Source: Mesorhizobium sp. (GTDB lineage Bacteria > Pseudomonadota > Alphaproteobacteria > Rhizobiales > Rhizobiaceae). Taken from it: 64,000 nucleotides of DNA. The notes under the pieces were generated by a model. The model did not search any database. It had not been told where the DNA came from and worked only from the letters and a program-made list of their open reading frames with translations. Below are positions 1 through 7,700 of this stretch, piece after piece; position 1 is the stretch's first letter, and the number at the start of each line of letters is the position of its first letter. Made by a program: the position numbers and the translations under genes. The DNA is taken from positions 1 to 64,000 of the forward strand of contig SAQL01000027.1 in the NCBI GenBank assembly GCA_004020645.1. The letters run 5' to 3'.

Positions 1-1
1 G

Positions 2-34
2 CCCCCGCCCACCCTGTGCCTGGTGAACGACTGA
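2..34 (+). CDS. C-terminal end of an upstream gene (partial)
   Basis: An open frame from the window edge ends in TGA at 32-34, giving the tail PPPTLCLVND. A strong terminator hairpin starts three bases later, which is why I read this as the end of a real gene. Ten residues are too few to identify the product. Confidence 0.4.
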   Translation, partial: PPPTLCLVND

Positions 35-36
35 TC

Positions 37-70
37 GCCCGCCGTGCCGAAAGGTGCGGCGGGCTTTTTT
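37..70 (+). terminator. Rho-independent terminator
   Basis: A 12-bp stem (GCCCGCCGTGCC against GGTGCGGCGGGC, two G-U pairs) closes a GAAA tetraloop and is followed by a run of T. It sits right after the stop at 32-34 and should end transcription of the gene entering from the left edge. Confidence 0.85.
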
Positions 71-241
71 TGACGTCCGTACGGAACACCAGTTCCGGGC
101 GGGGGTTCGGCTCCTGCAGCATCTTCTCCTGTGAACCAATGCTGCGAGATCGGTGTCCTCTCCCGATCAGCCCGCGTCCTTCCCCTCCGTGGGCGCAGGC
201 AACTTCAGATGGACTCTCTCCCTGATCGGAGTAGTCACGTC

Positions 242-522
242 ATGCCGTCCACCCGATACACAAAACGGAATACGATCCGGAGCCCAAGGTCCTCTCGGTG
301 TGGTTCGTGGCCAGCGGTAAATGCTACCAGTTTGAGGACGTGCCGCCGGAGACCATCGCCGAGTTCCGAGCCGCATTCGCCAACGGCCGCTTCTTCAACG
401 AACACATCCGCAATCACTTCCGGCAGGAATGCGGCTCATTCGTCGCGGCCCTCCGGCCAGCCTTTGCGAGGGCAAGGTCGGACATCGGAACGAAAGGCGG
501 ATTCGCGAATTTCTACTGCTAG
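242..522 (+). pseudogene. KTSC-domain protein, frameshifted
   Basis: The KTSC family comprises short proteins with the pattern YDP..L.V.F..SG..Y.Y..VP. Here the natural start MPSTRYTK at 242 is in one frame. The rest of the domain (EYDPEPKVLSVWFV, then SGKCYQFEDVPPE and GRFFNEHIRNHF) continues in another frame, which runs to the stop at 520-522. The switch lies near the AAAA run at 261-265. The only in-frame start for the second part is GTG 298, which would cut the domain in half. I therefore read it as a one-base frameshift in a once intact gene. KTSC proteins have no well-established function. Confidence 0.6.
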
Positions 523-541
523 ATAATCGGAATCGTCGCCC

Positions 542-736
542 ATGAGGCTCGCGACCCTCCACCTTGAAACAGCGAGATACGGCGATCTATATCGCGCGGA
601 AAGGCTCGCGCGGTTGAGGCAGCAAATGATCCGGCATATCAAGCGCACTGACGCCTCGGCTCAAAAAGTCGAGCAAGCGCTGGCTAGTTTGGCCGAAGCA
701 AACGCACCCATGGACCGGCTCGCGCGGCATCAGTAG
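542..736 (+). CDS. Small hypothetical protein
   Basis: A 64-residue open frame rich in Arg, Ala and Leu with a helical look (MRLATLHLETARYGDL...). No family is recognised, the ribosome binding site is weak, and the frame follows the broken KTSC gene by 19 bases. It may be a real small gene or chance in GC-rich DNA. Confidence 0.25.
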   Translation: MRLATLHLETARYGDLYRAERLARLRQQMIRHIKRTDASAQKVEQALASLAEANAPMDRLARHQ

Positions 737-1141
737 GGCCGCGCTCATGCGCGCCTCCGCATCGGCACGATGTGCGGCGGGCTGTTCGGTTGCTGCATGT
801 GGCGTTCTCACCACATCCGTTTCGTGATGCCTGTCCTTACCCCCGTGGGGGCGCGGCCTTCATTCGTCCTTGGTGGTTAAGACCAGAACGGCCCGAGGAC
901 GAACACGGCCGTTAGCGCAACAAAAGCAAAGCGGCGATCACGGCGCCCCACATGAGGACCCTTCCGGTGCCGCGTTTCTCTTCCTCGCGAGATCGCCGCA
1001 AGTGCGGTCACGCCCTGTTTCAATTGGTTGGTCGGTCGGTTCTTCCCGCTCGGAAGTTCCTGCCTATCGCTGTGTTGCGCCCCAGCACCGCACCCAATTA
1101 GGTACGATTTCGCGCATTTCCAGAATCAGACGTTCAAGAAC
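737..1141. other. No recognisable gene
   Basis: About 400 bases without a frame that looks coding on either strand, and no clear hairpin or repeat. It lies downstream of the decayed cyclase on the minus strand. Confidence 0.5.
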
Positions 1142-2687
1142 CTAAGAAGCGGCGGGCTTGCTTCGGATGGTTAAGGCCAGGAGCGCCTCCGAAAGTCGTT
1201 TCTTCGCCCGCTCGACCCCGTTCTCGTCGATTGCCTCAACATCGAGGAACAAGTCGAGGCCAGTCGCGTGCTCGCTGATGACCTGAGGGCGCTGGGCCAG
1301 TTCACCCAGGAGGCCCTCGACTTCGTAGGGGACAACCTCCCGGCTGATTCCCTTCATGGCAATCGGTGCTAACGGACGCGCCCGGACAAGGTCGCGGACG
1401 AGCGCGTAAGTCTCATAGCTGAGGCAGATGCCGCCGGGCTCGGCAATCGACTGCAGACGGGCCGCCAAGTTCGCTTCGGCCCCAATGATCGTGTAGTCCA
1501 TCCGATCATCGGAACCGAAGTTCCCAACATTGCAATAGCCCGTGTTGATGCCCATGCGAACTCGGAAGGGCCGTTCAACTCCGCGGTCATGCCACACCCT
1601 GTTCAACTGCTCCAGCCGACGCTGCATGTCGAAGAAGCGCGTCGCCGATGAACTTGTCGATGGTGCCGCCGTGTTTGAGCGCGATTGTCGACATCTCGGT
1701 GAAGTACTCGTTGAGGAGAAGCGTCAAGTCCTCGGGCTGGAGCCGTTCCACGATCGCGGTGAAATCCTTGACGTCGGAGAAAAAGATCGTGAGCTTCTTG
1801 CGCTCGGTCGCGATGGTGACGTCCTTCTGGCCGCTGAAGATGCTTTTGTAAATTTGAGGCGAGAGGTATTTGGCGATCTTCAATGAAATCGCGGCCAGGA
1901 AGTCGTTTGCCTCGGAAAGCTCCTTATTGATGCCCTGAACCAAGGCGGACTGCCGACGCTGCAGGAGAATAAACGTCAGGCCCGCCGCCGCCGCGAAGCC
2001 GAAATAGAGGAGCAGATACTTGAAGGCGAGGACGTTCGCAGCGATAGGCTGATTGACTGATATCTCCTGGATCCCTCGAACATCCCCTACCTTCCAGTCC
2101 GTCTTGGGGCTGTCCGGGTGTGAGTTATGGCAGGTCACGCAGACTTGTCTCATTACAACAGGGGCCGCGGCGCGGACGTGCCGGTCAAACAGCGAACCCG
2201 AGACTTCGATGATCGGCTCCCTTGGGTTGGCGCGCAAAGCTAAGATTGCATTCCGCTCGAATACATCGAGCTGGTGGGGGTCTCGACCTTTGAAAGGTAG
2301 ATCCGAGACGAACCGATATTTGACGGACCCGTCGTGAGCGCTGATGCGCTTGCCGAGTTCGATCGAGAGGGTTGCTGGAATAGGGATCGCACCTGGCACG
2401 TCCCGGTAGTTGTGCGTCGCGGTCACGGCGTCGTCTGCTTGCAGCACGCGTCCCACGACGTCGCTGCCGTAGAATCCGCGCATTTCGTCGATGATCCGAC
2501 TGATTTCGCTGGCTTGCGTGCGCAACATCCGTTCCGATAGGTCTCGGAGGTCGAGCCAGGCTGCGACGGGCAGACCTATAAGGCCGATGACCACTGCCGC
2601 CACCAGGAGCGGTCCCATGGTTCGCTGCTGACGCGCAATCTGTTCACCCAGTCCGGCCATTGTCCAGCGCCCGGCAGTCATTAGCAT
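1142..2687 (-). pseudogene. Heme-linked (DUF3365-type) class III adenylate cyclase, internally deleted and frameshifted
   Basis: Two minus-strand frames make up one gene. The first (2687 to 1587) has an N-terminal membrane anchor and a periplasmic DUF3365-like domain with a c-type heme motif, CVTCH. A second membrane segment follows, then the start of a class III cyclase domain (FFSDVKDFT and GGTIDKFIGDA, carrying both metal-binding Asp). The second frame (1627 to 1142) resumes at MQRRLEQLNRVW and has the rest of the catalytic domain (MGINTGYCNVGNFG, YTIIGAEANLAAR). The stretch that family members carry between the GDA motif and MQRRLEQ, roughly twenty residues, is missing, and the frame changes there. 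So this is a deletion, not a lone read error. The intact ancestor would have sensed a heme ligand or redox state and made cAMP. The Lys of DKFIGD fits adenine specificity. Confidence 0.75.
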
Positions 2688-3155
2688 CTGAATTATAGCT
2701 CATTCCCGGCACGGTACTAGCGTCAGTCTCGGCTCGATGAAAACACGTCCGGCGGCAAGCGTGGCGACGCCGAGGGAGATCAGCCCTAAGAGCGGTTGCG
2801 GCAGCCGCCGTAACGGCATTCTACTGCCGGCGCGCCTTCGCCACCCGTTAGCCTGATCGGCACCCTGATATCAGTGGCATTTGCCCAGGCCCCTTCTCCC
2901 GAAATAGAGAATGCTTCCATTGCGGGCCAGAGTGCAGCTTGCTCGGGCTTTACCGCGGGCCTTACGCGATCCGATTTCTGTTCGACTGAACTCGCGCCTG
3001 GCATCGCTATCAACCGCACAGCGGCGAATGCGGCCAAGACTTAGTCAAGAGGTGCTACTATGCAAGACAGCGCTCTTCGCTCTGGGTCTGTTGAGTATCA
3101 ACGCCGGGCATGAGCTGCATTGCGTTCTGCAACCGCTCGCTGGATAGTCCTGGCG
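2688..3155. other. Intergenic region without recognisable gene
   Basis: About 470 bases between the divergent cyclase pseudogene and the PLD gene. Frames on both strands exist (for example 2786-3037 minus) but overlap each other, lack good starts and resemble no family. Promoters for the flanking genes should lie here, but I see no convincing motif. Confidence 0.45.
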
Positions 3156-4616
3156 ATGTTGCAGACCTTAATGACTCATTGGCCCCAGATCCTCGCGATC
3201 ATTCCGCTGGTGATGGCGGCCATCGGCATCGTCCACGCCATAATGACGAAGGAAGACGTCCGCGCCGCCACAGGTTGGGTCGGCGTGATGTTCCTGTCGC
3301 CATTCCTTGGCGCGATCATCTACGCCGTTGCCGGCATAAACCGCATCCGTCGTGCAACGATCAGCGCCATGCGGCCCCATTCCGGCGAGGCGGCTTCCGC
3401 AAAACATGAGCGCAACATTGCCGCCGAGGAATTCATTGCCGAGCGGTACGGCCAACGCTTCACCGGCCTGAAGACATTGGGCGACAGGGTGGCCCGGCGA
3501 GCCCTGACCTCGGGCAACGGGATTGCGATACTGGAGACAGGTGACGAGGCCTATGCCGCAATGTGCCGAGCGATTGATGGCGCTCAACGCTCTATCCTTC
3601 TCGAGACCTACATCTTCGACAATGACGATGTCGGGCGGCTTTTCGTGGAATCTCTCGCCGGAGCCGTCCAGCGGGGTGTCAGCGTTCGCGTGCTGATCGA
3701 TGCCGTCGGGGCGCGTTACTCCGTCCCCAGCATTCTTGGGCGTCTGCGAGAGGCAGGAATCACAGCAGACCTCTTCAACGGCAACATTGTCATGGGCCTG
3801 CGTCTTCCCTACGCCAACCTCAGAACGCACCGGAAGATCCTGGTCGTCGATGGCACGATTGCGTTTACCGGAGGGATGAACATCCGAAAGGGATTCTCAG
3901 CCGAGTTCGCCGGCTCCTCCAGCGCGAGGGACACGCATTTTCAGATCACCGGGCCGGTCGTAGCCGACCTTTTTTCGGTTGCCGCCGAAGATTGGCGCTT
4001 CGTGAGCGGCGAGCTTCTGAAAGGCGACAGCTGGCAAGTGGCCACGCTTCCCGCGGCTCCCGGTCAACCGATGCTGGCGCGGGCGGTTGCATCCGGGCCG
4101 GATGCCAGCATCGAAACGAACCACAACTTGCTGATCGGGGCATTTTCCGTCGCCCGCAAATCGATCCGCATCATGTCGCCCTATTTCCTGCCGGATCGGG
4201 AACTGATCAGCGCGCTGACGACCGCGGCCAGGCGAGGCGTCGAGATCGACATCGTGGTACCGGCGGTGAACAATCTCTTCCTTGTCGACCGGGCGATGAC
4301 GGCGCAATTCGATCAGGTCCTGAAGCACTATTGCCGCGTATGGCGCACGCAGGGCTCGTTCGATCATTCCAAGCTGCTGTCGGTCGATGGAGTTTGGGCT
4401 TATATAGGATCCTCCAATCTTGATGCCCGGTCCCTGCGGCTGAATTTTGAGATTGATATAGAGGTTCTTGATGCAGGCTTTGCCGCGGAGATTGAAGCGC
4501 GGATCGGATCGGCAATCGCCTCCGCCGCGTCTGTAACGATCGAAACCTTGAGAGCCCGGCCATTTATCGTCCGCCTGTTCGACCGAGTGTTGTGGCTGGG
4601 ATCGCCCTACCTTTAG
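3156..4616 (+). CDS. Cardiolipin synthase-like phospholipase D protein
   Basis: A 486-residue PLD-superfamily enzyme, probably joining two phosphatidylglycerols into cardiolipin at the inner membrane. Two N-terminal membrane helices (about residues 5-25 and 40-58) precede two catalytic HKD motifs: HRKILVVD with following GGMN near residue 223, and HSKLLSVD with GSSN near residue 403. Length and layout match bacterial cardiolipin synthases. A longer frame opens at TTG 3120, but ATG 3156 (MLQTLMTHW) is the likelier start. ATG 3171 is also possible, and neither has a strong ribosome site. The next gene on the same strand is an EEP-family hydrolase 126 bases on. A phosphodiesterase of other substrate is possible, since PLD proteins paired with EEP enzymes are not always true cardiolipin synthases. 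Confidence 0.8.
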   Translation: MLQTLMTHWPQILAIIPLVMAAIGIVHAIMTKEDVRAATGWVGVMFLSPFLGAIIYAVAGINRIRRATISAMRPHSGEAASAKHERNIAAEEFIAERYGQRFTGLKTLGDRVARRALTSGNGIAILETGDEAYAAMCRAIDGAQRSILLETYIFDNDDVGRLFVESLAGAVQRGVSVRVLIDAVGARYSVPSILGRLREAGITADLFNGNIVMGLRLPYANLRTHRKILVVDGTIAFTGGMNIRKGFSAEFAGSSSARDTHFQITGPVVADLFSVAAEDWRFVSGELLKGDSWQVATLPAAPGQPMLARAVASGPDASIETNHNLLIGAFSVARKSIRIMSPYFLPDRELISALTTAARRGVEIDIVVPAVNNLFLVDRAMTAQFDQVLKHYCRVWRTQGSFDHSKLLSVDGVWAYIGSSNLDARSLRLNFEIDIEVLDAGFAAEIEARIGSAIASAASVTIETLRARPFIVRLFDRVLWLGSPYL

Positions 4617-4742
4617 AGGCTTTCTCGGTTCTGCCCGGGGGGAATTCGGGTGACGCAGCCATCGCTCCTTTTAAGCGTCGCATCTCGTCAGGGCAGGGAA
4701 GCAGCGATTGCAGATCCTATTTGAGTGAGACAAAGCTAACTC

Positions 4743-5573
4743 TTGAAGGTAGTGAGGACGAGCAGCAGACTCATGCAAAGAACTGGACATAGCTTTCCTG
4801 CAAGTGTGCTCAAATCCATTCGCGACAGAAAAAAGCAGAAGGCGAAGGCTGCGCCGTCCGAAGGGACACGCCCCGCGGGGACTCTGGTCGCATCCTACAA
4901 CGTTCACAAATGCGTTGGCGTCGACAGAAAGTTCGATCCCGAACGAATCGGTCGCGTCATCCGGGAAATCGCCCCGGACGTCATTGCGTTGCAGGAAGCG
5001 GACAATCGCTTTGGAGATCGTGCCGGCCTTCTGGATCTGCTGCGTCTCGAATTGGAAACGGGCCTGGTGCCGGTGCCGGTGTCCGGAAACGGCAAAGGGC
5101 ACGGCTGGCACGGCAACGTTCTGCTTTTCAAACGGGGCATCGTTCGCAATGTCAATCAGATAAAGCTCCCGGGGCTGGAGCCGCGCGGAGCCCTGGTTGC
5201 CGAAATCGATCTGGACGAGAAACGAACTCTGCGCATTATCGCAGCCCATCTCGGCTTGCTGCGCCGATCGCGCTCCGAACAGGCCCGTGTCGTGCTCGAA
5301 ATCATGAACAGACCGGACGAAAAACCAACACTGCTGCTCGGCGATTTGAACGAATGGCGACTCGGAAACCGTTCCGCGCTGAACACGCTGCACACGACTT
5401 TCGGTCCCGCGCCGCCGGCGGTCCCCACCTTTCCATCGCGTCTGCCGCTGCTGTCGCTCGACCGGATCATGGCAAACCGACACGGAATGATCTCAACCGT
5501 CGAAGCCCATGACACGCCGCTTTCGCGGGTCGCCTCCGATCATCTACCGCTTATAGGATTCGTTCGCCTATGA
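4743..5573 (+). CDS. Endonuclease/exonuclease/phosphatase (EEP) family protein
   Basis: This protein has the EEP (DNase I-like) fold. Visible motifs in order are the opening strand SYNVHK, the metal-binding Glu in ALQEAD, the Asp-Asn pair in LLLGDLNEW, and the C-terminal SDHLPL with the catalytic Asp-His. The full frame is 276 residues from TTG 4743. ATG 4773 would give 266 residues and is the better start, with GAGGA a little upstream. A basic stretch (RDRKKQKAK) precedes the domain and there is no signal peptide. It follows the PLD-type gene on the same strand with no terminator between, so they probably form an operon acting on phospholipid or another phosphodiester. The substrate cannot be told from sequence. 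Confidence 0.75.
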   Translation: MKVVRTSSRLMQRTGHSFPASVLKSIRDRKKQKAKAAPSEGTRPAGTLVASYNVHKCVGVDRKFDPERIGRVIREIAPDVIALQEADNRFGDRAGLLDLLRLELETGLVPVPVSGNGKGHGWHGNVLLFKRGIVRNVNQIKLPGLEPRGALVAEIDLDEKRTLRIIAAHLGLLRRSRSEQARVVLEIMNRPDEKPTLLLGDLNEWRLGNRSALNTLHTTFGPAPPAVPTFPSRLPLLSLDRIMANRHGMISTVEAHDTPLSRVASDHLPLIGFVRL

Positions 5574-5619
5574 TGTAGCTGCCCAGCCCCATGGATGGAG
5601 ATCGGTTCAAAGGGAAGCT

Positions 5620-5633
5620 CTAGTCTAGACTAG
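5620..5633. repeat. Perfect CTAG palindrome
   Basis: CTAGTCTAGACTAG is a perfect 14-base palindrome with three CTAG tetranucleotides, which are normally scarce in proteobacterial DNA. It lies 47 bases after the stop of the EEP gene. There is no T-run, so it is not a classic terminator. Confidence 0.5.
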
Positions 5634-5830
5634 CGGAGCGGGGGCGGCCCAGCGGCTTTGGTTGCGGGGGGAGGCCGCTGGGCCTGACCAGCGAGCCTTC
5701 GGGGGGCGTGCTCACGTGGCTGGTGAATACGTGAGTTAAAGCTAATGCAATCGAAACATGCGAACGAAGTACGTGTCGGTAATTCCGCTGCGCAGAAGCC
5801 ATAAGGTGCCCCGCAATGGGTCAATAAGTC

Positions 5831-5847
5831 TGGCACGGCAGTTGCTT
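5831..5847 (+). promoter_or_regulatory. Sigma-54-type -24/-12 promoter, copy 1
   Basis: TGGCACGGCAGTTGCTT matches the sigma-54 consensus TGGCACG-N4-TTGCW. The invariant GG (5832-5833) and GC (5844-5845) are separated by exactly ten bases. A block AAGGTGCCCCGC lies 28 bases upstream and is shared with copy 2. Transcription would start near 5857. The alternative reading is that GTGCC and GGCAC are two arms of an RNA stem. Confidence 0.55.
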
Positions 5848-5856
5848 GGTCAGGTA

Positions 5857-5905
5857 TGGGGGAATGGGGCGGAGGCCCGTCGCTTCGCAAATGTAGCGGC
5901 GGGTC
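5857..5905 (+). ncRNA. Candidate short RNA ending in a terminator-like hairpin, copy 1
   Basis: Downstream of the -24/-12 motif, CCCGTCGCT pairs with AGCGGCGGG around the loop TCGCAAATGT (stem about 5876-5903), followed by TCTTCT. No start codon or frame in between looks coding. The same hairpin sequence (GCCCGTCGCTTCGCAAATG) recurs in copy 2. The tail is poorer in T here, so this copy may be weaker or decayed. Confidence 0.4.
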
Positions 5906-6481
5906 TTCTGCAGAGAGGTCGCGTCCCAGCCTACGCGCTGCCGTCTCGCTTTCCTCATCGATCGTTCGGACTGGCAGATAGGCGTTGGTTTCCAGCCACT
6001 CGCGCGGCACGATCTGAATGAGGTCCGACCGGCCGATTTCGGCCGCGATGGAGTTTAGAGCGTCCTCCGTCGCGGGCTCCAGCGGCACGCCGGCAACGTT
6101 TCTGAGCATCAATGCGGCGCGGCGCAGGATGATCTGCAGATCCGCCCCGCGACATAGCTGCGATGCGGTCGGCGGCGATTTCAAGCTCTCCCGCAAAAGA
6201 CAGGCGGGTCATTCAGAGGGCCGAATGATCAGTGGCGGTGCAGCGCAAATTGCGACAATGCGGACCATCAAAGGCCAAGCACGGTTGTTAGCGGCGTTGA
6301 TTTGGGCCTTCATCGTTTGTGGACGTTCGGAACGCAGTTAAGAACTAGGCTTGAGAAATTGGAAAAGGTAGCTTAAATCAGACACATAGCTTTATATCTG
6401 GCGGAGGGAGAGGACCTGGAATCCAACCTTCTCCACGGATCTGCGATCACCTTCGTAGTTGGGGTGTTCGGCTGATGCTGT

Positions 6482-6721
6482 TCAGTCGACCTGTTCAATC
6501 TGCGGACCTGGGTCCACCGGCGGAGCCGGGGTGCAATCCTGCCCCTTGCATTCCTCGACAGGGTTATCGGCTGGTGGAAGGCAGTTTTGGCCCTCGCAAT
6601 GAACTGCCGGCTCTGGCGCTTCCACATGGTTAGGCGGAACAAGCTGATCCTCAGCGCGAACGGCCGGCATTGCTGCGCTGATCATGCCTGTGCACAAGAT
6701 CGCAATCCCAAGCAATTTCAT
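6482..6721 (-). CDS. Small secreted protein with two Cys-x-Gly-x-x-Cys motifs
   Basis: A 79-residue protein starting at ATG 6721, placed by a GGAGG ribosome site five bases upstream. A longer frame exists but lacks this signal. Residues 1-23 form a Sec signal peptide (MKLLGIAILCTGMISAAMP, cleavage after AVRA). The mature part is short, acidic and Pro-rich. It holds two copies of a motif, CEGQNC and CKGQDC, each likely to form a disulfide in the periplasm. No family is recognised and function is unknown. It is transcribed alone. Confidence 0.65.
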   Translation of the reverse strand: MKLLGIAILCTGMISAAMPAVRAEDQLVPPNHVEAPEPAVHCEGQNCLPPADNPVEECKGQDCTPAPPVDPGPQIEQVD

Positions 6722-7212
6722 TTTCGCCTCCGTGCCTGGCAGCGACCCGTACCCTACACTTTCAAGCTGCGGCTGCATCCTCTCACCCGCGAACGACGTT
6801 AACACTGGGTTTCAGTGCTGGCCGGAAGGGCGGGCCGAATGATCAGCCTGTCACATGTTGGACGAAGGCCGGATAGGCGGCTGCGGTCGATGTGGTGGGG
6901 TCGGGCGCCTCGATGTCGGCGAGGAACGCTGACGACATCTTGGCAAGTAGTGGATGAATCCAGCGTCTGGTGCCCTCGGCTTGCCGCTGCGATGATTTTG
7001 TCGGGTCGGCTTTCAGGCCAAGCGCCAAGATTCGTTCATCGGAGCATGACGACTTTCTCTTGGGCTGCCAAGCCAACGAGCGCCGGCGTCAGCAGGAGCC
7101 GGCGGCCTAACGCAGGTACCCGCGTGTTAGCTCCAGGATAGCCAGCCTACCCCTCGCACGTCCTAACGCGCTGGTAGAGAGGCCAAAGGTGCCCCGCTAT
7201 GGATCATCCGTC

Positions 7213-7229
7213 TGGCACCGCAATTGCAC
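7213..7229 (+). promoter_or_regulatory. Sigma-54-type -24/-12 promoter, copy 2
   Basis: TGGCACCGCAATTGCAC keeps GG (7214-7215) and GC (7226-7227) ten bases apart, with only one departure from the TGGCACG half. The shared block AAGGTGCCCCGC lies 27 bases upstream at 7186-7197. The expected start of transcription is near 7239, exactly where the folded part begins. GGTGCC and GGCACC around the motif could also pair as RNA. Confidence 0.55.
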
Positions 7230-7238
7230 GGTCAGCAA

Positions 7239-7306
7239 TGCCGGGTGCCCCAATGCCCGGCACTCATGGGGCCCGTCGCTTCGCAAATGGAACGGCGAGC
7301 CCTTTT
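7239..7306 (+). ncRNA. Candidate two-hairpin small RNA, copy 2
   Basis: From the predicted start, TGCCGGG (7239-7245) pairs with CCCGGCA (7256-7262). A second hairpin follows: GGGCCCGTCG pairs with CGGCGAGCCC with one mismatch, loop CTTCGCAAATGGAA, 7269-7302. It runs into TTTTT, a proper rho-independent terminator. The RNA would be about 65-70 bases. No open frame is evident. Together with copy 1 it looks like a small family of independently transcribed RNAs. Confidence 0.5.
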
Positions 7307-7379
7307 TGCGTGTCACCCATGCGCCTTAGTGCGCCATTCTCGCGGACAATGCGAACCGCAGCATAGCCCTCAAAGGGAC

Positions 7380-7700
7380 TCAACTGACTTTAGGAGCCTT
7401 GCTCGCGACCGGGAATCCGCCCAATAGCAATTTTAAGGCGTCGATTGCCTCGTCATCCAGCAAATTTGTCAAAGCCGCTCCGTCTGCGAACAAAGTCCGA
7501 ACGCTCACGACTCCGAACTTGCTACCACTGGGTCGCGACGATCTGAACTGCCACATTCGCGATATTCGCGTTACCCTGCGAGCGACCTTCAATCGCGATG
7601 CAGACGCGTTCTGGATCGCGTGTGAACCATCAGGGCCGGTGGGACGTTTCTCTGCGAATCCAACACCATTGACGGCACGACCGTGGAGGAATCCAAGCAT
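7380..7700 (-). CDS. Hypothetical protein (doubtful)
   Basis: A 106-residue frame whose C-terminal half looks like protein (VVSVRTLFADGAALTNLLDD, then EAIDALKLLLGG). The start is unclear: ATG 7700 has no ribosome site. A competing frame on the + strand covers the same DNA. It may be the 3' remnant of a larger gene. No family is recognised. Confidence 0.3.
   Translation of the reverse strand: MLGFLHGRAVNGVGFAEKRPTGPDGSHAIQNASASRLKVARRVTRISRMWQFRSSRPSGSKFGVVSVRTLFADGAALTNLLDDEAIDALKLLLGGFPVASKAPKVS

Larger units (their letters stand above)
5630..6212 (-). pseudogene. Hypothetical protein gene with frameshift
   Basis: The likely start ATG 6212 gives MTRLSFAGELEIAADRIAAMSRG in one frame. Natural-looking protein then continues in a second frame (ADLQIILRRAALMLRNVAG, then EDALNSIAAEIGRSDLIQIVP and EWLETNAYLPVRTIDEE). 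The switch falls in a GGGG run near 6145, so one inserted base explains it. The sequence stops looking like protein after about 5930, where the opposite strand carries the sigma-54-like element, so the true end is uncertain. No family is recognised. Confidence 0.45.

Noticed and set aside
870..1145. 91-residue + strand frame
   Set aside because: Arg/Ser-rich content typical of spurious frames; no start signal.
2786..3037. 83-residue minus-strand frame between the cyclase pseudogene and the PLD gene
   Set aside because: No ribosome site, no family, overlaps an equally long + strand frame; composition looks like GC-rich chance.
6843..7076. 77-residue minus-strand frame ending TAAAYPAFVQHVTG
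   Set aside because: Parts read naturally but it starts at TTG without a ribosome site and no family fits; left as unassigned.
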